In this document: one piece after another, positions 48,477 to 53,796 of the stretch
How the letters are laid out: every line of letters begins with the position of its first letter
Position numbering within the stretch: the first letter of the stretch is position 1
NCBI GenBank assembly: GCA_945861875.1
Contig: CAMAWC010000017.1
Location: 1-53,796 of the forward strand
DNA length: 53,796 bases
Origin: Bordetella parapertussis
GTDB taxonomy: Bacteria; Pseudomonadota; Gammaproteobacteria; Burkholderiales; SG8-39
Reading direction: 5' to 3'
The notes under the pieces: generated by a model
What the model was told of the DNA's origin: nothing
What the model saw: only the letters and a program-made list of their open reading frames with translations
Database searches by the model: none
Made by a program: the position numbers and the translations under genes

Positions 48477-49438
48477 TTGCGCCTGCCTTTGGCCGCCTTG
48501 CCCGGTTTGCCGAGTTTTCCGACGGGGGCGAGCCAGTCGCTGTGCTTTTTGCTCTTGCCGGTGACGACGTCGAAAAACGCCTTTTGCAGTTTTTTCGTGA
48601 TCGGCCCGGCCTTGCCGGCGCCGATCTGGCGGCCGTCGAGTTCGCGGATCGGCGTCACTTCGGCGGCGGTGCCGGTGAAAAAGGCCTCGTCGGCGATATA
48701 CACGTCGTCGCGGGTGATGCGGCGCGACACCACCTGGTAGCCGAGGTCGGCGGCAAGGGCGATGATGCTGCCGCGGGTGATGCCCACCAGCGCAGAGGTC
48801 AGTTCGGGTTCGTACAGCACGCCGTCCTTGACGATGAAGATGTTCTCGCCCGCGCCTTCGGCGACAAAGCCGTCCACGTCAAGCAGCAGGCCCTCATCGT
48901 AGCCGTGGTCTATGGCTTCGGCATTGGCGAGGATGGAGTTGGCATAGGTCGCGGCGAACTTGGCCCGCGCCATGGTGACGTTGACATGGTGACGCGCAAA
49001 GGACGAGGTCTTGACGCGTATGCCCTTGGCGAGCGCCTCGGGGCCAAGATAGGCGCCCCAGGGCCAGGCGGCGATGGCCACGTGCACGCTCGCCCCCTTG
49101 GGCGAGACGCCCATTTTTTCCGAGCCGTAAAAAGCGATCGGGCGGATGTAGCAGGACTCGAGATTGTTGACGCGCACCACTTCCTTGTGCGCCTCCATCA
49201 GCACTTCCTTGGTATAGGGCAGCTTCATGGCGTAGATGTGCGCCGAATTGAACAGGCGGTCGGTGTGTTCCTTAAGGCGGAAAATCGCCGTGCCCGAGGT
49301 CGTCTTGTAGGCACGCAGGCCCTCGAATACGGCGAGGCCGTAATGCAAAGAGTGGGTGAGCACGTGCGTGGTGGCATTGCGCCAGGGCACCAGCTTGCCG
49401 TCGTACCAGATAAATCCGTCGCGATCCGCCATGGACAT
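48473..49438 (-). CDS. ilvE: Branched-chain amino acid aminotransferase
   Basis: 321 aa from MSMADRDGFIWYDGKLVPW. Fold type IV PLP enzyme: THSLHYGLAVFEGLRAY, RLKEHTDRLFNSA, the PLP lysine in MARAKFAATYANSILAN, GYDEGLLLDVDGFVAEGAGENIF and VGITRGSIIALA. It performs the final transamination to Leu, Ile and Val. The basic tail KLGKPGKAAKGRRK is a small extension. Alternative ATG at 49432 or 49474. First gene of ilvE, zinc finger, waaF. Confidence 0.95.
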   Translation of the reverse strand: MSMADRDGFIWYDGKLVPWRNATTHVLTHSLHYGLAVFEGLRAYKTTSGTAIFRLKEHTDRLFNSAHIYAMKLPYTKEVLMEAHKEVVRVNNLESCYIRPIAFYGSEKMGVSPKGASVHVAIAAWPWGAYLGPEALAKGIRVKTSSFARHHVNVTMARAKFAATYANSILANAEAIDHGYDEGLLLDVDGFVAEGAGENIFIVKDGVLYEPELTSALVGITRGSIIALAADLGYQVVSRRITRDDVYIADEAFFTGTAAEVTPIRELDGRQIGAGKAGPITKKLQKAFFDVVTGKSKKHSDWLAPVGKLGKPGKAAKGRRK

Positions 49439-49592
49439 GAGACAAATACTCCTAATGTTTCCCTGTTTCTGCAAAAACAGCGTGAAGGAGTGATTTTAGC
49501 GGAATTTGGCGGCAAACTCCCGCACAAGGCATTGCTCCGGCCGCAAGGCCGATGAGGGCTGTGCCGAGCGCATGGCTATGCGCCCAAACGGC

Positions 49593-51221
49593 TCAGCAGG
49601 TCGAGCACTTCAGGAAGTTCAGGAACAACACCGAGCGCGGCTGACTGGTGCCGCTGGTCGTATCCTGGACGGCGTTGGTCAGTGCGCCGTTAACCACCAT
49701 GGCCTTGCCGCCGGCGAAGCCGGCGTCGAACTTGCCGTTGGTCGTGTTGGGGCTGGTGGACATGCAACCGCTGCCGGTGCAGGTGCCAATCAGGGATGCG
49801 TTCTGGAATTCGTTCTTGCCGGTAAGGAGGGTGACGCTGCCACCGTTAATCGCCATATTCATGCTGGCGGCGCCCCGACCCGGAATGGTAATGTCCAGTC
49901 CCATGTTCAGGTTGGTCAATGTGCGGGTGGTGAAGTTCATCGTTCCCGACATGTTGTTGATGCTGCCGACGTTGCCCGCCGTGTCGGCCGGACGGGGTCC
50001 GCCCACCAGCACAAAATTCACAATGCCGCTGCTTGGTGTGTTGTTGCCGGAATTAACATTGGGATCGTTGGTAAAGCCAAAAAAGACGCCGGATTTTGCC
50101 GTCGCCCCGGTAAAGCTGCCGTTGGTGTCGGTCACGCTGAAATTGCCCACCCAGCGCCCCCAGCCGTACTGGGCGCCGGCTATGGTGGCGGTGCCGGCAT
50201 CCACCACCGTGCCGCCGCCCAGTGAGCCGCCGAAATTGGCGCCCGAATAGCTGATGAGCTGGTTGTTTGCGAAACTGAACTGGCTGGCATCGCCGCGCAA
50301 GGACCCGGCATTGAATGACATTGTGTAGTTGGAGTTACACCCGCCGCCGCAGTCACCGACAAATACGCTATTGGTGCCATTGGAGTAAAAACCGATAAAG
50401 CCGGTGACATTCGAAATGATCGAGGTGCCGCCGCTGGTGTTTTTTTGCTCCGTTACGACGAACACCGGTTGCGGTATCTCGGTGGGTACGGTTTGCACCC
50501 GCCCATCGGCACTGATGCCCGAGGACTGCGACGTGGACTCGGCGGTTTCCGTGCTTTTTTGCGTGCCGCGGCGCGAGGCGCCCTCCAGCTTGTCCTGCAA
50601 AAAGGCCGGCGGCGCGATCAGCGCCTGCGGCGGCGCGCTCAGGCTGGCGACGTAAAAGAATTCATCCGAACCAAAAGTTTTTTCACCCGACTGGTTTTCC
50701 ACGCCGATGCGCCCGTCGAACACGCCGCCATAGGTACCGGTGGCGGCGCGGCTGCCGTCCTGGTTGACGCAACCGCCGTCGCAGTGCACCAGGTTGTAAT
50801 TGGTGCCGCGTATGCCCACGGTGGAGGTCGGGGTGCGCACCAGGTAATTGCTGCGGTTGAGCTTGCCGATGAGGCCGGTGACCGTGCGCATGCCGCCCTG
50901 GATGAGGTTGAACACGGCTTTTTCGGCACCGTCCTGGCGTCCGGCGAAGTTGTATTCGTCGATGCGAAACACCGTTTGCGGCCGCAGCGCGACCACGGCC
51001 TCGTCGTCAAAGCGGATTTGCGCATTGCTCGCCTGGCCGACGCGGATAATGTCGCCGTCCTCAATGGCGGCGCCGGTGCCGAGGTTGACCGGCTGGCCGG
51101 CGCGGGTGGCGGAAACATCGCCCACGGCGATCAGCACGCGGCCGATCACGGCCGCATTGGCAGCGCCCGTCAGGGCCAGCAACAAGACCAGCAGCAACAA
51201 ACGCGGGTGACTGCGCATCAT
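49593..51221 (-). CDS. Secreted FecR-domain protein with Gly/Asn-rich barrel-like C-terminus
   Basis: About 542 aa. Signal peptide MMRSHPRLLLLVLLLALTGAANA, no lipobox. Residues 24-190 are a FecR domain (AGQPVNLGTGAAIEDGDIIRVGQASNAQIRFDDEAVVALRP; YLVRTPTSTVGIRGTNYNL). After a low-complexity Ser/Thr linker come Gly/Asn/Thr-rich strands ending NGKFDAGFAGGKAMVVNGAL, which resembles the beta-barrel end of TbpB-like cargo. The gene starts 4 bp after the SLAM-like gene stop, so they form an operon. Export by that partner is inferred. Confidence 0.8.
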   Translation of the reverse strand: MMRSHPRLLLLVLLLALTGAANAAVIGRVLIAVGDVSATRAGQPVNLGTGAAIEDGDIIRVGQASNAQIRFDDEAVVALRPQTVFRIDEYNFAGRQDGAEKAVFNLIQGGMRTVTGLIGKLNRSNYLVRTPTSTVGIRGTNYNLVHCDGGCVNQDGSRAATGTYGGVFDGRIGVENQSGEKTFGSDEFFYVASLSAPPQALIAPPAFLQDKLEGASRRGTQKSTETAESTSQSSGISADGRVQTVPTEIPQPVFVVTEQKNTSGGTSIISNVTGFIGFYSNGTNSVFVGDCGGGCNSNYTMSFNAGSLRGDASQFSFANNQLISYSGANFGGSLGGGTVVDAGTATIAGAQYGWGRWVGNFSVTDTNGSFTGATAKSGVFFGFTNDPNVNSGNNTPSSGIVNFVLVGGPRPADTAGNVGSINNMSGTMNFTTRTLTNLNMGLDITIPGRGAASMNMAINGGSVTLLTGKNEFQNASLIGTCTGSGCMSTSPNTTNGKFDAGFAGGKAMVVNGALTNAVQDTTSGTSQPRSVLFLNFLKCSTC

Positions 51222-51225
51222 GCCC

Positions 51226-52536
51226 TCACTTGAATTCATAGCGCACCTTGAACGCCGCCACGTTGCGGTTGTATTTGTACAGTTCGATGTTGGAGTAATT
51301 GTCCGACACCAGGGCCTCGCCGATAAAGGTGAGGTTCTTGGTCTGCTTGTAGCTGACGGTGAAATCCGCGGAGCTATAGCGGTCATAGCGTTTGACCTGC
51401 AGCGTGGGGTCGGCGCCGGTGTAGCGGCTCTCCTGCACGCCCAGCCCCACCGACAGGCCCCATTGCGCCGCCGGTGTAATGGCCGCCGACACGCGTATCC
51501 CGGAGATATCACGCCCCAGGTCGGGGCGGTTTTCCTGGTTGGCCTCGGTGCCGTAGTTGATGTGCCCTTGTATAACCGGCTGCAACTTGCCGATCAAGAT
51601 CTGGCGCCAGCCGGCCGCGCCCGACCACAACTGCGCATCGCGCACCTGGTTGGCGCCGATATAGTGCAGGTCGGCGTATTGCACCGAAGCGAACGCGGTG
51701 GCCATTTCGCTCACCTGGTTGTGCCATTCGCCGGTGACCCCGGCGACGTTGCGATAGCGGTTGTTGTCAACCGTGACGGTGTTGTAGGTGAAGTTGGCGC
51801 GGTAATAGTTGTCGTTGCGTGTCACGCTGACGCCGCCGGTGCCGCTGAAGTTGCCCTGGTTGTACTGGCTGAGATTGGCGTTTTTCTTTTCCTCGAAGGC
51901 GAGGCCGCCGAACACGGCGACACCGGGTGCGACCGGCTCGGTCTGCAGTATGCCCAGCGCGATATTGGCGTAGTTGTCGCCCTGCTTGATGCCCGCCGGG
52001 GCAATGGTGACGAGGCCGAAATTGGGCAGGTTGACGGCACTGTTGCCGACGCCGCCGTTGACGTTGCTGTCGGTGCCTACGCCCAGTTCGCCGTAGATGA
52101 GCGTGGTGGCGGTGTAGCGCGCTTCCTTAAGCTTTATCGCCTCGAGATAGCGGTCAATGGTCGCCTGTACCGAGGGGGGCGGACCGCCCTTGCTTACTTC
52201 GGTGAATTCCTCGCGCGAGCGCACCAGGTCGCCGAGCACGTAGTAGCCGCGCGCCAGTTCAAGGCGGGCCTCGTTGCTGCCGGGAAAGGTGAGCAGGTAG
52301 CGCTCCAGTGCGAGCACGCCCTCGCCGGCATGGCCGGCATCCACGGCGGCAACACCGAAATAAAAGTCGAACTGCGGGTTGCCCAGTTGGTCGGGGAATT
52401 GTCTGCCCCAGTTGTAAGCCTCGGCCGACTTGCCCTGCGCCATCAGGGCTTTGACTTCGTCGGCGGGCGCGGCCCACGCCCCCTGCAGCGCCGTGGCGAG
52501 CAGGACAAACAGCGCAAAACGGCGGAAGTGAAGCAT
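51226..52536 (-). CDS. SLAM-like (DUF560) outer-membrane protein, TPR plus beta-barrel
   Basis: 436 aa. Signal peptide MLHFRRFALFVLLATALQGAWA. N-terminal TPR-like helices (about 25-145: EVKALMAQGKSAEAYNWGRQ, GVAAVDAGHAGEGVLALERYL, LARGYYVLGDLVRSREEF), then alternating strands to the end (YEFK). This is the layout of the surface lipoprotein assembly modulator, the outer-membrane component of type XI secretion. The following gene encodes a likely cargo. Barrel strand count (about 14) was not established. AAGGGG-type site precedes the ATG. Confidence 0.8.
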   Translation of the reverse strand: MLHFRRFALFVLLATALQGAWAAPADEVKALMAQGKSAEAYNWGRQFPDQLGNPQFDFYFGVAAVDAGHAGEGVLALERYLLTFPGSNEARLELARGYYVLGDLVRSREEFTEVSKGGPPPSVQATIDRYLEAIKLKEARYTATTLIYGELGVGTDSNVNGGVGNSAVNLPNFGLVTIAPAGIKQGDNYANIALGILQTEPVAPGVAVFGGLAFEEKKNANLSQYNQGNFSGTGGVSVTRNDNYYRANFTYNTVTVDNNRYRNVAGVTGEWHNQVSEMATAFASVQYADLHYIGANQVRDAQLWSGAAGWRQILIGKLQPVIQGHINYGTEANQENRPDLGRDISGIRVSAAITPAAQWGLSVGLGVQESRYTGADPTLQVKRYDRYSSADFTVSYKQTKNLTFIGEALVSDNYSNIELYKYNRNVAAFKVRYEFK

Positions 52537-52815
52537 TACAAATACCCCTTCCCGTAGTATTGCCTTTCAATATACCTCAATAGTCCCCCGGTTTGCCAGC
52601 CCCCGAACATACCCAAAGGTCGAGGTTTCCGGAAGGCGGGTTGCATGGCAAGCACCTCCTCTGGCAATGGGGAGGCGACATCAGCGTGAGTGCCTGTCCC
52701 TTGCCCGGGTTCTCTGTCAGTGGGGCACCGTGCAAGCCCCGCCCCTGAGGAACATTCCTGATTGCAGCCTGCCGGTGGCCACGGGCTGTCTGATCAGACT
52801 GTTTGTGACCGCCGC
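52537..52815. other. Intergenic region upstream of the SLAM-like operon
   Basis: 279 bp between the SLAM-like gene start and the glnE stop. Both strands were read. I see no RNA gene, riboswitch or protein family. On the minus strand GGTATATTG at about 52570 could be part of the promoter. GGGGCGGGGC and CCCCGCCCC-like GC pairs at 52720-52755 could form a hairpin. Confidence 0.5.
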
Positions 52816-53796
52816 CTAGGCGCTTGTCGGGCCGAACAGCTGCCGCCACAGCGCCAGTGTCGCTTCGCGCTCGGGTTGCACCTGCTCTACCGGAACGCGG
52901 GCGTACTGCGCGCCGTTGAGGCGCAGGCCATGCTGCAGGTGGCGGTAGGTGCGGTAGGCGTCGCGCACCGCATCGGCGAGCGCATCGGGGATCAGGCCGA
53001 GGCCCGCCGCCATTTTTAAGAGGGCGATGTTGCCGAGGTTGCGCGTGAGCTCGGGATGGGTGTGGGCGTGGGCGAGCACCAGGTACTGCACCGCGAACTC
53101 GATGTCTATCATGCCGCCGGCGTCATGCTTGAGGTCGAACAGGCCGCTTTTGTTGGGGTGGGCGGCGAGCATTTTGGCGCGCATGGCGGCAACTTCGTCG
53201 CGCAGCTTTGCCGTGTCGTGCGGCAGGCGCAGAATTTTTTCGCGTTCCGCCTCAAACAGCGCCCCTACCGCGGCATCGCCGGCGCAAAAGCGTGCGCGGG
53301 TCAGCGCCTGGTGCTCCCACACCCAGGCCGACTCGCCCTGGTATTTGCAAAACGCCTCAACCGAACTGACCAGCAGGCCCGAAGCGCCGTTGGGGCGCAG
53401 GCGCAGGTCGGTTTCGAACAGCGTGCCGGCCGAGGTGGTGCTCGACAGCCAGGTGTTCATGCGCTGGGCAAGCCGGGCATAGGTCTCGGCCGCAGCGTCA
53501 TCGGCGTCTTCGCCTTCGTTTCCGTTGTCGCTTTCGTTACCGTTGTTATAGAGGAAGATGATGTCCAGGTCGGAGGCGTAGCCAAGCTCCTTGCCGCCGA
53601 GCTTGCCGTAGGCGATGACGGCGAAGCGCGGTGTGTCGCGCATTGTCGGACCGGGCTTGCGCGCAAGTTGCGACCAACACAATTCGATCACCACCTGCAG
53701 GATCAGGTCGGCCAGGGCCGAGAGGTGGTCGGCGAGCCGCTCGACGCTGAGCGCCCCGGCGAGGTCTTGGGCCAGCAGCCGGAACACCTGGGCGTG
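52816..53796 (-). CDS. glnE: Glutamine synthetase adenylyltransferase, C-terminal part
   Basis: Partial: the gene enters from the right edge and ends at TAG 52816. YGKLGGKELGYASDLDIIFLY is the D-x-D nucleotidyl-transferase motif of the second catalytic domain, and DLRLRPNGASGLLVSS, FAVQYLVLAH and FDLKHDAGGMIDIEF follow. GlnE adenylylates or deadenylylates glutamine synthetase according to nitrogen status. An acidic Asn/Asp-rich insertion (NNGNESDNGNEGEDADDA) follows FLY; this loop is usually short. Both catalytic halves cannot be checked because the 5' part is outside. Confidence 0.95.
   Translation of the reverse strand, partial: HAQVFRLLAQDLAGALSVERLADHLSALADLILQVVIELCWSQLARKPGPTMRDTPRFAVIAYGKLGGKELGYASDLDIIFLYNNGNESDNGNEGEDADDAAAETYARLAQRMNTWLSSTTSAGTLFETDLRLRPNGASGLLVSSVEAFCKYQGESAWVWEHQALTRARFCAGDAAVGALFEAEREKILRLPHDTAKLRDEVAAMRAKMLAAHPNKSGLFDLKHDAGGMIDIEFAVQYLVLAHAHTHPELTRNLGNIALLKMAAGLGLIPDALADAVRDAYRTYRHLQHGLRLNGAQYARVPVEQVQPEREATLALWRQLFGPTSA

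Noticed and set aside
52600..52800. Riboswitch or structured leader before the SLAM-like gene
   Set aside because: I compared it by eye with cobalamin and cyclic-di-GMP leaders and found no conserved boxes.

Overview
The window is GC-rich, gene-dense chromosomal DNA that looks betaproteobacterial (Burkholderiales or Nitrosomonadales-like). The basis is two Bug/TctC-type solute receptors without a linked permease, the rsmI/lpoA/yraN/diaA/dolP neighbourhood, an ImuA-ImuB-DnaE2 mutagenesis cassette, a bacterial type A RNase P RNA, and protein sequences that read as betaproteobacterial throughout. No species can be named from the sequence alone. All calls come from reading the sequence; no database search was run.

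Layout. 1-800: 3' remnant of an IS3-family transposase and one unknown ORF. 809-6046: imuA-imuB-dnaE2. 6144-6814: VapBC-like toxin-antitoxin pair with a palindromic operator. 6862-14434: RIO-type kinase, exported lectin-like protein, GlcG-like protein, Bug receptor, glutathione S-transferase, MFS transporter plus exonuclease/GIY-YIG nuclease. 14561-22350: a tandemly duplicated repeat, a decayed DapA-family gene, a MoxR/DUF58/VWA/S1C-protease cluster with an exported AlgH-like protein, a divergent second VWA protein, and a nested palindrome of about 760 bp. 22377-29408: dolP-diaA-HIRAN-yraN-lpoA, divergent rsmI-pyrC, DUF3025 protein, thioesterase, an EAL-domain scrap and a tiny Cys-rich protein. 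29455-37356: DUF4126 protein, amidohydrolase, glycerophosphate-type acyltransferase, second Bug receptor, ureG remnant abutting rnpB, YbiB/TrpD2 protein, ridA remnant, membrane protein, hemerythrin. 37728-47133: an accessory catabolic island. 47218-53796: waaF, zinc-finger protein, ilvE, a FecR-domain protein paired with a SLAM-like outer-membrane protein, and the 3' part of glnE.

The catabolic island is the most coherent candidate for an undescribed system. It holds a TRAP transporter, two phytanoyl-CoA-dioxygenase-like oxygenases, a membrane fatty-acid-hydroxylase-like enzyme, a GrdB-like protein, and two PanB-like proteins that share the same loss of two acidic metal-site residues. A GntR/FCD regulator sits in the island, and two near-identical 21-bp palindromes lie upstream of the two minus-strand operons. 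A second candidate is the FecR-domain/SLAM-like pair, which may be a type XI secretion pair with an unusual cargo.

Repeats shape the intergenic DNA. There is a family of about ten 35-nt hairpins with GGCTGGAAA/TTTCCAGCC arms, a dRS3-like family (ATTCCC-N8-GGGAAT), GTCATTGCGAG...CGCAATGAC elements, and GTGAAGG-type short tandem repeats. In two places a repeat seems to supply the start codon of the gene beside it. Several genes are decaying (dapA-like, ridA-like, ureG, EAL domain, IS3 transposase).
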